Assembly: GCA_030446685.1 (NCBI GenBank)
Contig: JAUJMV010000011.1
Span: 29,324-93,323, forward strand
Length of the DNA: 64,000 nt
Source of the DNA: Thermomicrobiales bacterium
GTDB lineage: Bacteria > Chloroflexota > Chloroflexia > Thermomicrobiales > CADCWN01
Direction: 5' to 3'
The first letter of the stretch is position 1. Each line of letters opens with the position of its first letter. Made by a program: the position numbers and the translations under genes. Below the pieces are notes generated by a model. The model was not told the DNA's origin, searched no databases, and worked only from the letters and a program-made list of their open reading frames with translations. This document shows positions 46,766 through 57,442 of the stretch, in pieces.

Positions 46766-48229
46766 ATGGCAGCCGAGCCACAGTACCAACGGATCGCCGC
46801 CCTGGTGCGCGGGCGGATCGCGGCGGGCGACCTGCGCGCCGGGGAGCGGCTGCCGGCGATCCGCGCGCTGGCGGGCGAGCTGGGGGTCGGGCGGCGGACG
46901 GTCGAGGAGGCCTACGCCGAGCTGACCGCCGAGGGGCTGCTGGAGGCGCGGCACGGGCAGGGGACCTTCGTGGCCGACCCGGCGCGCGGGCCGGCGCGCG
47001 GCTCCGGGCCGTGGGTCTCCGGCCACCGCGAGCCGATCGTCACCAGCGTGGCGGTCTCCGCCGGCCAGGTGCTGCGCGAGGCGCTGCGCCCCGACCGCCG
47101 CCCCGACCAGATCTCCTTCATCCTCGGCGCCCCCGCCGCCGACCTCTTCCCGGTCGGCGAGTTGCAGCGCGCCCTCAACGCGGCGCTGCGCGAGGAGGGG
47201 GCCGGCGCGCTCGGCTACGAGGCGACCGAGGGCTACGCCCCGCTGCGCGCCGCGCTCGCCCACCACCTCCTCGGCCTGGGGATCGCGGCCGGGCCGGACG
47301 AGGTGATCGTCACCTCCGGCGCGCAGCAGGCGATCGACCTCGCCCTGCGCGCCCTGACCCGGCCAGGCGACTACGTCGTGACCGAGAGCCCGACCTACCT
47401 CGGCATCCTCGAAGCCTGCGAGGCCAACGGCGTGCGCCTGATCGGCGTGCCGCTCGACGACGCGGGGATGGAGGTGGAGCGCCTGGCCCCGCTCCTGGCG
47501 GAACACCGCCCGAAGCTACTGCTGACGATCCCCGACTGCCACAACCCGACCGGCATCACCATGAGCCTCGCGCGCCGCCGGGCGCTGCTGGCGCTGGCCA
47601 GGTCGCACGGCCTGCCGATCCTGGAGGAGGACGCCTACGGCGAGCTGCGCTACGGCGGCACGCCGGTCCCGCGCCTGCGGGCGCTGCCGGGCGGCGAGCG
47701 CGTGATCTACGTCAGCTCCTTCTCGAAGGTGATGCTGCCGGGGCTGCGCCTCGGCTACCTGCTGGCCTCGGGCGACCTGCACCGCCGCATCCTCTTCGTC
47801 AAGCAGGCCAGCGACCGCGCCTCCGGCTCGCTGGTGCAGCGCGCGATCTGTCGCTGCCTGGCCAGCCGCCGCCTGCGCTCCTACCTGCGCGTCGTCAGCC
47901 GCCGCTGCCGCGAGCGCCGCGACGCGATGCTCGCCGCCCTCGCCCGCGAGCTGCCGCCGGGGGCGCGCTGGACCGTCCCGGACGGCGGCCTCTGGGTCTG
48001 GGTGCGGCTGCCGGACGGCGTCTCGGCGCTGGCGCTCTACGCCGCGGCGCTGGCGCACGGGGTCGTCGTCGCCCCCGGCGGCGCCTACTTCCCCGACGGC
48101 GGCGACCCGCCCTTCGTCGCGCTCAACTTCGCCGCGCAGCCCCCCGAGCGCATCGCGGAGGGCGTCCGCCGCCTCGGCCTCGCCCTGCGCGACGTGCTGA
48201 CACCGCGCGCGCAGGCGCCTGCCCCCTAG
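46766..48229 (+). CDS. MocR/GntR-type regulator fused to a PLP aminotransferase domain
   Basis: 487 residues from ATG 46766. The N-terminal winged helix 'QYQRIAALVRGRIAAGDLRA' with 'LPAIRALAGELGVGRRTVEE' (residues 7-60) is a GntR DNA-binding domain. The rest is a fold-type I aminotransferase with 'VIVTSGAQQAIDLALRALTR', 'TIPDCHNPTGITMSLARRRA', 'PILEEDAYGELRYGG' and the PLP lysine in 'VIYVSSFSKVMLPGLRLGYL'. Such proteins are MocR regulators (PdxR, GabR) or aminotransferases. pdxS and pdxT lie 3 kb downstream, so a PLP-sensing role is plausible but unproven. Confidence 0.88.
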   Translation: MAAEPQYQRIAALVRGRIAAGDLRAGERLPAIRALAGELGVGRRTVEEAYAELTAEGLLEARHGQGTFVADPARGPARGSGPWVSGHREPIVTSVAVSAGQVLREALRPDRRPDQISFILGAPAADLFPVGELQRALNAALREEGAGALGYEATEGYAPLRAALAHHLLGLGIAAGPDEVIVTSGAQQAIDLALRALTRPGDYVVTESPTYLGILEACEANGVRLIGVPLDDAGMEVERLAPLLAEHRPKLLLTIPDCHNPTGITMSLARRRALLALARSHGLPILEEDAYGELRYGGTPVPRLRALPGGERVIYVSSFSKVMLPGLRLGYLLASGDLHRRILFVKQASDRASGSLVQRAICRCLASRRLRSYLRVVSRRCRERRDAMLAALARELPPGARWTVPDGGLWVWVRLPDGVSALALYAAALAHGVVVAPGGAYFPDGGDPPFVALNFAAQPPERIAEGVRRLGLALRDVLTPRAQAPAP

Positions 48230-48434
48230 CGGCCGGTCCGCACGGAGCCTCGCGCGCCCCGCCCCCCGCTCGCTACAGCATTCACCCTGCCTGGTTGGGC
48301 GGCGCGTCTCGCGCCATCGTTGTCCCCTGCCGGGCCGCGTCGCGCCATACCGCCTTTCACGCCAGCAACACCCCACGGCGGGGCGGCCGGGGCAACGTGC
48401 CCTGGCCGCCTCCTCAATGGCGGGCGCCCGGCGG

Positions 48435-49035
48435 TCAGCCCCGCGCGATCTTCCCCCCGCGCCAGACGACGTAGCCGAGCAGGAACCAGCCGATCGCGGT
48501 GGAAATGCTCCCGAGATCGCCAGCGCGTTCGCCGAAGGCTGACGCCGCGATGGTGATCGGCATCCAGAGGGGGCAGAGGATCGGGACGAAGCGCATCCAG
48601 CCCTGCAGGACGCGCGCGCGCAGGACGGCGATCCCGACGAGGATCAGGACCAGCATGCTCAGCGGCCAGGCGGCGTCGGTGATCGTGAAGAGGAGGCTAT
48701 CGCTACCCGGCGCGACGAACTCGTAGACCTGGAAGAAGGAAGCGAGCACCACGCCGACCAGCTCGAGCCCCAGGACGATCTTGCCGGGCAGCCGATCGCC
48801 CGCGGCGCGCAGGGTCCACAGGCCGAGCACGCTGCTGAACCAGCCGAGCGTGAACAGCAGGCCCAGGGCGGCGCCGAGCCGGTTGCTGTCGCCCTGCTGG
48901 AAGCTGTTGGCGGCGAACGAGGAAGAGGAACGGGCTGCCGATCATCCCCAGCACGCCCAGGATTCGATGGGCCGATGCAGCCCCTCGCGCGGGTGTCGCG
49001 GCGGGCTCTGCCGTCAACTGCGACCGAACGACCAT
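48435..49035 (-). CDS. Five- to six-helix membrane protein, one frameshift
   Basis: ATG 49035 has AAGGAG upstream. The N-terminal part 'AASAHRILGVLGMIGSPFLF' switches frame near 48915 to 'GDSNRLGAALGLLFTLGWFS', then 'SVLGLWTLRAAGDRLPGKIV', 'LELVGVVLASFFQVYEFV', 'LSMLVLILVGIAVLRARVLQ' and 'STAIGWFLLGYVVWRGGKIA'. About 200 residues when joined. It resembles small DUF-type integral membrane proteins of Chloroflexota; no function can be named. Confidence 0.6.
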
Positions 49036-49355
49036 GGCGAAACTCCTTCTTGTTGAGGGACGTGGCGAGTTGCGGTTGCCATTACGACGCGAGCGATCGT
49101 GATCCGCGGAGCACTCCCGATAGCGCACCTCCTCGTTGTCGCCCGGCCCCCGTGGTCCGGGCACCCTTCAGTCCTGGTCCCATTTCGCGCCCCAGCGCCG
49201 ACGCCCGCGGCGTCTTGCGCCACCCGCCCGGCCCGGCCCATCCGGGCCGGCGGCGACTGGTCAGAGCGTACCGCGCGCGCTTCCCCCGCCGCGTCACCAG
49301 CGGCAGTGATTTTTCGGTGCGCTTTGCGTATGGTTGTCGGAAAGGAGGATGCTCG
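49036..49355. other. Divergent intergenic region
   Basis: About 320 bases between the membrane protein gene and the LuxR regulator. No gene is supported. It presumably holds both divergent promoters; I can place neither with confidence. Confidence 0.45.
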
Positions 49356-50495
49356 ATGCCCAGACTCTCACGCGCGCAGGATGAGGCCCGCCGGCGGGTC
49401 AACGACCTGGCCGCGGGCAACCTGCCGCCCGCGGCGTTGGGGGGCCGGCTGCTGGCGGCCTTGCGCCGGGCGATCCCCTCCGACGGGTGCCGGCTGCTCG
49501 GGATCGACCCCGCCACGCTCCTGGTCAACCGCACCCTGGCCGCCAGCGCCGGCGACGACTGGGCGCGGCGCGCCTGGCTGCGCGATGCCTACCTGGCCTC
49601 CGGGCCGCTGACCTACATCGACTTCCCGACCTGATGCGCGCGGGGCTCACGGCGGTCGCCCTCCACGACCGGCAGGAGGCGTGCTGGGGCTACCCGCCGC
49701 GGCACTTCGGGCGCGTCTCCGCGCGCGACCACCACCACGCCTTCCACGAGAACCAGGCCCCGGCCGGCGGCTCGCTGCTGGTCAGCATCCCGGCGGAGGG
49801 CCGCTGGGTCGCCGCGCTGCAGATCTACCGCCGCGACCCCAAGCAGCCATTCCGGCGCGGCGACGTCGCCTTCCTGCGCCTGATCGCCCCGGCGCTCGGG
49901 CAGGGCTGCGCGCGGCCCTCGCCCGCGAGCGCGCCGCCGTTGACGCCCCCGCCGCCGCCCCCGACGCTTCCGGCATCGTCGTCCTGGGTCCGGACCGGCG
50001 GGTGCGCTTCAGCACCCCCGCGGGCGAGGCGTGGTGCGCCCTGCTGCGGGACGCGGCGCGGGACGGGCACGGCCCGCTGCCCACGGCGGTCTGGGCGGTG
50101 GCGGCCCGGCTGCGCGCCGGGGCGGGCGTCGGCGCCCGCGCCCTGATCGCCCCGACCCCCGCCGGTCCCCTGCGGATCGAAGCCTCGCCGGGGGTGCCGA
50201 CGGCTCCGTGGCGATCGTGCTGACGCCGGAGCGCCCGCCCGCGCCGCCGGCGATCCCCGCGGAGTGGCCGCTGACCCCGGCGGAGCGCCAAGTCGTCGCG
50301 CTCCTCGCGCGCGGGCTGGGCAACCGGCAGATCGCCGACGCGCTGACGGTGAGCGAGAACACGGTCCAGACCCACCTGCGCCACGCCTACGAGAAGCTCG
50401 GCGTGGGGGGCCGCACCCAGCTCATGGCGCGCTTCTTCCGCGAGACCTACTGGCCCGCGATGGATGAAGCAGCCCCCGCAGCCCTCTGCGCGTAG
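49356..50495 (+). CDS. LuxR-family regulator, several frameshifts
   Basis: ATG 49356 follows AAAGGAGG. The N-terminal sensor part ('[20 protein letters not shown]', then in a second frame '[20 protein letters not shown]') looks like a GAF-type domain of about 200 residues. A third frame gives '[20 protein letters not shown]', a PAS-like strand. The last frame ends in a clear LuxR helix-turn-helix: '[20 protein letters not shown]' and '[20 protein letters not shown]'. About three one-base shifts (near 49630, 49900 and 50200) are needed. It is likely a transcription factor of about 375 residues; target unknown. Confidence 0.7.
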
Positions 50496-50961
50496 CGACC
50501 GAGCAACCACGATCACGAGGCGGCAAGGAGCAGCCAACGGGCCAGGCGCTCAGGAAGGGGCCGGCGACCGAAGTCGCGCTTGCCGCCTCACGAGCCACCA
50601 AGCCCAGCCACGCCGGGCTGAGGACCCCTGCAAGACCGCTGCTTATCGAGGTCGCCTCGGACTTGCCCTCGGTTCCAGCCCGCGCAGGCGGGCTTCGTGG
50701 CCGCAGGCCCGCGAGACGCCGGTTTCAACCGGCGGCCCCTCGCCACCACTGGCAACATTCCATCCGGCCCATGCCCACATCCTCACGCCCCCAACCGGCG
50801 GCGCGACTAGAAGTGTCACCCCGATTTCCCCCTTGATTGGCCCTCCCCAGGTGACACTAGCACCGCTATACTGGATGGTAGAATGGCGCACAGTCGGCTG
50901 TCGCCATCGCGCTGCCGCATGGGGCGGCGCGGGAACGGCCGGGGTTACAGGGGAGGGCAGG
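50496..50961. other. Intergenic region upstream of pdxS
   Basis: About 465 bases without a supported gene. It contains a CCCGC...GCGGG element around 50671-50715 (GGTTCCAGCCCGCGCAGGCG, also resembled at 53525), the inverted pair at 50812-50858 and pdxS promoter elements. Confidence 0.55.
50812..50858. promoter_or_regulatory. Perfect 9-base inverted repeat at the pdxS promoter
   Basis: AGTGTCACC (50812-50820) and GGTGACACT (50850-50858) are exact complements 29 bases apart. The right arm lies between the likely -35 zone and the -10 TATACT (50867-50872). A second -10-like TGGTAGAATGG lies at 50876. The pair could be an operator for a PLP-responsive regulator. Confidence 0.55.
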
Positions 50962-51891
50962 ATGCAGACGGTCAACGGCGCGAACGAAATCTACACGAAC
51001 GGCGACGGCGTCGAGAAATCCACCTGGGCGACCAAGACCGGCCTGGCCCAGATGCTCAAGGGCGGCGTGATCATGGACGTGGTGACGCCCGAGCAGGCGC
51101 GGCTCGCCGAGGACGCCGGGGCGGTGGCGGTGATGGCGCTGGAGCGCGTCCCGTCCGACATCCGCAAGGAGGGCGGCGTCGCCCGGATGAGCCCGCCCGA
51201 ACTGGTCGCGGCGATCAAGGAGGCGGTGACGATCCCCGTGATGGCGAAGGCGCGGATCGGCCACTTCGTCGAGGCGCAGGTGCTGGAGGCGCTCGACATC
51301 GACTACATTGACGAGAGCGAGGTCCTCACCCCCGCCGACGACCGCTTCCACATCGAGAAGCACGCCTTCAAGATCCCCTTCGTCTGCGGCGCGCGCGACC
51401 TCGGCGAGGCGCTGCGGCGGATCGGCGAGGGCGCGGCGATGATCCGCTCGAAGGGCGAGCCCGGCACCGGCAACATCGTCGAGGCGGTGCGCCACCTGCG
51501 CGAGATCACCGGCGGCATCCGCCGCCTCCAGACCGCCCCGCGCGAGGAGCTGATGACGATCGCCAAGGAGCTCGGTGCGCCCTACGAACTGGTGCGCCAG
51601 GTCGCCGCGGCGGGCAAGCTCCCGGTCGTCCTCTTCTGCGCCGGCGGCGTGGCGACCCCCGCCGACGCCGCCCTGGTGATGCAGCTCGGCGCGGAGGGCG
51701 TCTTCGTCGGCTCGGGCATCTTCAAGTCCGCCGACCCCGCCCGCACCGCCCGCGCGATCGTCCAGGCGACGACCAACTTCCGCGACGCCGCGCTGATCGC
51801 CGAGGTCAGCAAGGGCCTGGGCGAGCCGATGAAGGGCCTCGAGCTGGGCGCCATCCCGGCCGAGAGCCTGATGGCGCCGCGGGGCTGGTAG
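50962..51891 (+). CDS. pdxS: Pyridoxal 5'-phosphate synthase subunit PdxS
   Basis: 309 residues from ATG 50962, behind GGGGAGGG. TIM-barrel synthase that builds PLP from ribose 5-phosphate, glyceraldehyde 3-phosphate and ammonia. Hallmarks: '[20 protein letters not shown]' with the catalytic Asp, '[20 protein letters not shown]', '[20 protein letters not shown]' with the Lys that binds ribose phosphate, '[20 protein letters not shown]' and '[20 protein letters not shown]'. It partners PdxT, encoded next, which supplies ammonia. The frame is intact and length is normal. Confidence 0.97.
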   Translation: MQTVNGANEIYTNGDGVEKSTWATKTGLAQMLKGGVIMDVVTPEQARLAEDAGAVAVMALERVPSDIRKEGGVARMSPPELVAAIKEAVTIPVMAKARIGHFVEAQVLEALDIDYIDESEVLTPADDRFHIEKHAFKIPFVCGARDLGEALRRIGEGAAMIRSKGEPGTGNIVEAVRHLREITGGIRRLQTAPREELMTIAKELGAPYELVRQVAAAGKLPVVLFCAGGVATPADAALVMQLGAEGVFVGSGIFKSADPARTARAIVQATTNFRDAALIAEVSKGLGEPMKGLELGAIPAESLMAPRGW

Positions 51892-51909
51892 CGCGCCGGC
51901 GGGCGCGCG

Positions 51910-52025
51910 GGTCGAAGGTCGAAGGTCTGAAGGTCGAAAGTCTGTTGCTCTTGGGCTCCGCCGGTCAGGCAACGCCAGGCCCGGTCAGCGAGAGACCTTC
52001 GACCTTCGACCTTCAGACCTTCGAC
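51910..52025. repeat. Inverted heptamer arrays (GGTCGAA / TTCGACC) between pdxS and pdxT
   Basis: GGTCGAA, GGTCGAA, GGTCTGAA, GGTCGAA-type units from 51910 to about 51938 face ACCTTCG/ACCTTCAG units at 51994-52025. The variant unit with an extra base again sits in the mirrored place. Same unit as 14471. Confidence 0.85.
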
Positions 52026-52048
52026 ACAGCAAAGGAGCGTAACGAAGC

Positions 52049-52669
52049 ATGGCACCGACCATCGGCGTCCTCGCCCTCCAGGGGGCGTTCATCGAGCACG
52101 AGCGGGCGCTGGAGCGGCTCGGGGTGGCCTCGCGCGAGGTGCGCCAGCGCAAGCACCTCGACGGCATCGACGGGCTGATCATCCCCGGCGGCGAGAGCAC
52201 GACGATCGGCAAGCTGCTCGACGTGCTGGGGATGACCGAGCCGGTGCGCGCGCTGGGCCGGGCCGGGCTGCCGATCTGGGGGACCTGCGCCGGGCTGATC
52301 CTGCTGGCGACCGACGTGGGACGGCCGCAGACGACGCTGCGGCTGCTCGACATCGGGGTGGAGCGCAACGCCTTCGGCTCGCAGCTCGACTCCTTCGAGG
52401 CCAGGGTGCCGGTGCCGGCGCTCGGTGAGGAACCCTTCCCGGCCGTCTTCATCCGCGCGCCCCTGATCGCGCGGCTGGGCGCGGGCGTGACCCCGCTGGC
52501 GACGCTGACCGACGGCACGATCGTCGCCGCCGAGCGCGACGGGCTGCTGGCGACCGCGTTCCACCCCGAGTTGACCGACGACCCGCGCTTCCACCAGTAC
52601 TTCCTCGATAAAGTGGCGGCTCGCACGGCCTGGGACGCGGCGCCCGAGACGGTTGCCGCGACACGGTAG
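52049..52669 (+). CDS. pdxT: Pyridoxal 5'-phosphate synthase glutaminase PdxT
   Basis: 206 residues from ATG 52049, behind AAAGGAG. Releases ammonia from glutamine for PdxS. 'MAPTIGVLALQGAFIEHERA' and 'GLIIPGGESTTIGKLLDVLG' are PdxT/SNO signatures. The nucleophile Cys lies in 'LPIWGTCAGLILLATDV' (near 79). The partner His and Glu lie in 'LLATAFHPELTDDPRFHQYF'. Intact frame; an operon with pdxS across an inverted heptamer array that could form a hairpin in the mRNA between them. Confidence 0.96.
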   Translation: MAPTIGVLALQGAFIEHERALERLGVASREVRQRKHLDGIDGLIIPGGESTTIGKLLDVLGMTEPVRALGRAGLPIWGTCAGLILLATDVGRPQTTLRLLDIGVERNAFGSQLDSFEARVPVPALGEEPFPAVFIRAPLIARLGAGVTPLATLTDGTIVAAERDGLLATAFHPELTDDPRFHQYFLDKVAARTAWDAAPETVAATR

Positions 52670-52764
52670 CCGGCATCCGTCGTCGCGGGGGGTGAGCGAG
52701 GCGGAGAGGCCGCGCCAATAGCTACACCCTCGCAAACGGTGATGGGGGAGAAGGAGGGCGGCGG

Positions 52765-53337
52765 ATGACGCGACAGGACGATCTCCACACACTGCCCGCG
52801 GGACTCCCAGTGCCAGCCGACGACGGCGCCTGCGACCACCTGCCCGGCCTGCGCCTCCCGCCCCTGCCGCTCGCCTCGACCGCGGGTGGCCCGGTAGACC
52901 TGAGCGGCCTGCCCGGCACGACCGTCGTCTACTGCTACCCGCGCACCGGCGAGCCGGACAAGGACTCTCCCCCCGGCTGGGACGCGATACCGGGCGCCAG
53001 GGGCTGCACCCCGCAGTCGTGCGCCTACCGCGATCGCCACCGGGAACTCGGGGCGCTCGGCGCGCGGGTCTTCGGCCTCAGCACCCAGGACACCGCCTAC
53101 CAGCGGGAAGCGGCCGCACGGCTGCGCCTCCCCTTCCCACTGCTCAGCGACGCGGGGCTCGCCTTCGCCGGCGCGCTGCGCCTGCCAACCTTCCAGGTCG
53201 CCGGGCTGACCCTGATCAAGCGGCTGACGCTGATCCTGGAGGCGGGCCGGATCGAGACCGTCTTCTACCCCGTCTTCCCCCCGGACCAGGACGCCGCAGC
53301 GGTCCTCGCCTGGCTCACCGCGCGCCGCCGCGCCTGA
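52765..53337 (+). CDS. Peroxiredoxin (AhpC/TSA-type)
   Basis: 190 residues from ATG 52765, behind AAGGAGGG. Reduces peroxides. Thioredoxin-like fold with 'GTTVVYCYPRTGEPDKDSPP' and the peroxidatic Cys in 'IPGARGCTPQSCAYRDRHRE' (GCTPQSC; a second Cys five residues later may be the resolving one). 'RVFGLSTQDTAYQREAAARL' and 'LSDAGLAFAGALRLPTFQVA' are typical of BCP/atypical 2-Cys enzymes. No signal peptide, so cytoplasmic. It lies 95 bases after pdxT and may be cotranscribed. Confidence 0.87.
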   Translation: MTRQDDLHTLPAGLPVPADDGACDHLPGLRLPPLPLASTAGGPVDLSGLPGTTVVYCYPRTGEPDKDSPPGWDAIPGARGCTPQSCAYRDRHRELGALGARVFGLSTQDTAYQREAAARLRLPFPLLSDAGLAFAGALRLPTFQVAGLTLIKRLTLILEAGRIETVFYPVFPPDQDAAAVLAWLTARRRA

Positions 53338-53811
53338 CCCGCCCGCCCCGGTGTCAGACACCCCCCAGCCCAGGCAACGACCGCCTCCTCGGGCGGCTTC
53401 CGGCAGATCGCGGCCCTCGCACAGATAAACCGGCTCAAGTTCTCCGCCGGGTATGAATCGGGCCAAGCCGGACTGGAACCTGCCCGGGCATCGCGCCGAG
53501 CGAGAGCGCCCGGGGCTGGACCCGGTCCCAGCCCCCGGAGGGGGCTTCGTGGCCCCTGGCCGGCAGGCGCGGCTTCGCCGGCGCCCCGCGCCCGTGTCAG
53601 AAAACCCCCATAAGCCCCCAACTCTAGGGCCGGGGAAGCGCCCCCGCGCGCCGCGCTTGAGCGCGCCGCCCCATCTGCTACTATGTACGTTCAGCCAGTG
53701 CCGCCCCGGCGGTCCGCTGCATGGCGCACGCCGCCGCGTACCAGGGAGCACGTCGGTGATTCCGCAATCCGCATTTATCCCCGTCAGGGGGATCCGCGAT
53801 CCGCAATCCCC
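53338..53811. other. Intergenic region upstream of smc
   Basis: About 475 bases without a supported gene. It holds two GTGTCAGA-CCCCCCA strings (53351, 53595), a CCCGGTCCCAGCCCCCGGAG palindrome-like element near 53520 and short AATCCGC-type units around 53759-53811 next to the smc start. Confidence 0.5.
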
Positions 53812-56800
53812 ATGTCGTTGCGGCTGAAGCGGCTCGAACTGCAGGGCTTCAAGAGCTTCGCCAACCGGCAGGTCTTCGACCTGGCCGACGGGCTCACCGC
53901 GGTCATCGGGCCGAACGGCAGCGGCAAGTCGAACCTCAGCGAGGCGGTGCGCTGGGTCCTGGGCGAGCAGAGCAACCTCGCCCTGCGCGGCCGGCGCGGC
54001 GAGGACGTCATCTTCGCCGGCAGCGGCGGGCGCGCCGCGCTCGGCATGGCCGAGGTCAGCCTGACCCTCGACAACGCCGGCGGCGCGCTGCCGGTCGAAT
54101 GGCGCGAGGTCACCCTGACGCGGCGCATCTTCCGCGACGGCGAGACGCAGTACCTGCTCAACGGCGGCCGCGTCCGCCTGCGCGACCTGCTGGCGGTGAC
54201 CGCCCCCTCGGCCAGAGCTACACAGTGATCGGCCAGGGGCTGGTCGACGCGGCGCTGAGCGCGCGGCCGGAGGAGCGGCGCGGCCTCTTCGAGCACGCCG
54301 CCGGCATCGCCCCCTTCCGCCTCAAGCGGGTCGAGGCCGAGCGCCGCCTGGTCCGAGACCGAGGCCAATTGCGCCCGCCTGGCCGACCTGCGCGCCGAAC
54401 TGGAACCGCGCCTGAAGTCGCTGGAGCGCGCCGCGAAGCACGCCCGCGAATGGGGCGAGGCCCGCGCGCGGCTGACCGGCCTGCAACGGCGCCTCTTCGC
54501 CGACCTCTGGCGCGAGGCGACCGCGGCGCTGCGGGCGGCCGAGGCGGCGGAGGCGGCGGCCCCCGCGCCGCGCGCGAGGCGGCGCGCGGCGAGATCGCGC
54601 GGCTGACCGCCGCGGTCGAGCGCGCGCGGGACGCGACCGCGGAGCGCGCCGCGCGCGGCAGGCGCTCGCCGAGCGGGAGGCGGCGCTCGCGCGGCGGCTC
54701 GAGCCGCTGCGGCGCGAGCTGGCCGTCGACGCCGAACGGCTCGCGGCGACCCGGCGGCGACTGGCCGACCTGCGCGAGTCGGCCGCGGCGACCGGCGCGC
54801 GGGTCGCCGCGCTGGCCGGCGAGCGCGAGGGGGTGGCGCGGGAACTCGCGGCGGTCGAGGCGGCGCTGACCGGGGAGCGCGCGGAGGCCGAGGCCCTGGA
54901 GCGCGGCCTGGCCGCGGCCGACCGCGAGCGCGCGGCGGCGGCCGGCGCGGAGCGCGACCTGGCCGACCAGATCGCGCGCCTGGAACGCGAGCGGCTGGCC
55001 CTGGGGCGCCGCCCCAGGCCGCCGCCGAGGAGCGCCGCGCCGCCCTCGCGCGCGACCGGGAGCGCGCCGCCGCCGACCGCGCCGCCGCCGCCGAACGGCT
55101 CGCGGCCCTCGACGCCGAGCGGTCGGCGACCGTGACCCAACTCGCCGCGCAAGAGGCGGCGCGCGAGGCGGCGGCCGCCGCCGAAGGGGCGGGGCGGGCG
55201 GCGCTCGACGCCGCGACCGCCGCCGAGCAGGAGGCGGCGGCCCGGCTGGCGGCGAGCGAGCGCCGCCTGGCCGAGACCCGCGCCCGGCTGGACGGGCTGC
55301 GCAAGGTCGCCGCCAGCGGCGAGGGCTTCTACACCGGCGTCCGCGCCGTCCTGGGCGCGGCGCGCGCCGGCCAGCTCTCCGGCGTGATCGGGCCGGTCGC
55401 CGGCATCGTCGAGGCGCCGGCGGAGCTGGAGACGGCGATCGAGGTCGCGCTCGGCGGGCACCTGCAGGACCTCGTCGTGGAGCGGTGGGCCGACGCCGAG
55501 GCGGCGATCGCGCTGCTGAAAGATCGGCGGGCCGGGCGGGCGACCTTCCAGCCGCTCGACAGCCTGCGCGGCGGGGGGCGGGCGCGGCCCCGCCCCGGAC
55601 GGCCCCGGCGTCCTCGGCGTCGCCGCCGACCTGGTCCGCCACGACGCGCGCTTCGCCGGGCTGATCGGCGGGCTGCTCGGGCGCGTCCTGGTCGTCGAGG
55701 ACCTGGCGACGACCCGCCGCGTCCTGCCGCGCCTCGGCGGCGGCTGGAGCATCGTGACGCGCGGCGGCGAGATCACGCGCGCCAGCGGCGCGGTCACCGG
55801 CGGCTCGGCCGCGCGCGAGAGCGGCATCCTGGCGCGCGAGCGCACCCTGCGCGAACTGCCCGCGACCGTCGAGCGCGCGGCGGCGGAGCGCGCCGCGCTC
55901 GACGCCGCGCTGGCCGAGCGCGTCGCCGCCGTCCGCGCCGCCCGCGAGGAGGTCCAGCGCCGCGAGGGCGCCAGCCGCGACGCCGCCCGCGCGCTCGACG
56001 ATCTGCGCCACCGGCTCGCCCGGCTCGAGCGGGACGGCCGCGCGGCGGCCGACGGCGTCGCGGCGGCCGAGCGGCGCGCGGCCGGGCTGGCGGAGGGCCG
56101 GGGCGCTCGACGCCGAGATCGCGCGCCGCCGCGAGGAGGAGGCGGCGATCGGCGCGCGGCTCGCCGGCCTGGAAGGGCGGCGCGCGGCGGCCCGCGCGGC
56201 GCTCGAAGGGGTCGAGGCCGCCGGCGCGGCCGACCGCCCCCGCCTGACCGCCCTCCGCGCCGAGATCGCCCGCGCCGAGGAGCGCGGCCGCGGCCTGCAC
56301 CGCCAGGCCGCCGCCCTCGACGAGCAGGGGGCCGCCGCCCGCCGCGAGGCCGAGGGCGCGCGCGGCCCGGCTCGCCGCCCTCGACGCGGAGGAGCGCGAT
56401 CTCGTCGCCGCCGCCGTGCGGGAGGCGGCCCTGGCCGCACTCGAGCGGGAGGCGGCCGCGGGCGCCGCGGGGGCCGGGCCGCTCGACGCGGCGCTGGCCG
56501 AGGCACGGCGGGCCGAGGCGACCGCCGCCGCCGCGACCGCCGCCGCCAACGAGGAGGCGCTGCGCCGCGAGACGGCGGTTGGCGCCCGCGCGGTCGAGAC
56601 CGAGCGCCGCCGCGGCGAACTCGACGCCCTGGCCCGCCGCGTCCGGGAGGAACTGTTCGGTGATCCGGCCGGGGCGGCGGAGGAGGGCGCCGACCCGCCC
56701 GACCCGGCGGCCCTCTTCGCCGAGCCGGCCCCGCCCCTGCCCGCCGACGAGCGCGCCGCGCTGACGGGGCAGGTCGAGCGGCTGGCCGGGCGGCTGCGCC

Positions 56801-57420
56801 GGCTCGGCCCCCCCAGCCCGGACGCGCTGGCCGAATGGGAGGGCGAGGCCGAACGCTGGCGCTTCCTGACCGAGCAGCTCAGCGACGTGGAGAGCGCCGC
56901 CCGCTCCCTGCGCGGCGTCCTGACCGAGCTCGACCGCGCGATGGCCGAGCGCTTCGAGGCGACCTTCGCCCGCGTGGCCGCCGAGTTCGGCGAGAGCTTC
57001 GCGGACCTCTTCGGCGGCGGCTCCGCCCGCCTCGTCCTGGCCGACGGGGGCGCGGACGGGGCCGGCGGCGTGGAGATCGTCGCGCAGCCGCCCGGCAAGA
57101 AGCTGCAGAGCCTGTCGCTCCTCTCCGGCGGCGAGCGCGCGCTGACCGCCGCGGCGCTCCTCTTCGCCATCCTGCGCGTCAACCCCAGCCCCTTCTGCAT
57201 CCTCGACGAGGTCGACGCCGCGCTCGACGAGAGCAACGTCGTGCGCTTCCGCGAGCGGCTGAAGCGCCTCGCCGGCAACACCCAGTTCGTGGTGATCACC
57301 CACAACCGCGGCACGATCGAGGGGGCCGACACCCTCTACGGCATCACCATGGGCGCCGACAGCGTCTCCCGCGCCATCTCCCTGCGCCTGGACGACGCCC
57401 TGGCCCGGGCCGGTCGCTGA
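53812..57420 (+). CDS. smc: Chromosome segregation protein SMC, many frameshifts
   Basis: ATG 53812 gives '[20 protein letters not shown]', the standard SMC start, and '[20 protein letters not shown]' (Walker A). Several one-base shifts follow (for example near 54215, 54350, 54560, 55010, 55580, 56100 and 56350). Between them are long Ala/Arg/Glu coiled coils and a hinge region ('[20 protein letters not shown]', '[20 protein letters not shown]'). The C-terminus from 56416 is open: '[20 protein letters not shown]', ABC signature '[20 protein letters not shown]', Walker B '[20 protein letters not shown]' and '[20 protein letters not shown]'. Both ATPase heads and the hinge are present. The full length (about 1200 codons) is normal, so the shifts are probably sequence errors. 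Confidence 0.9.
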
Positions 57421-57442
57421 CCGCGCCCGGCCCGCTGCCCTG

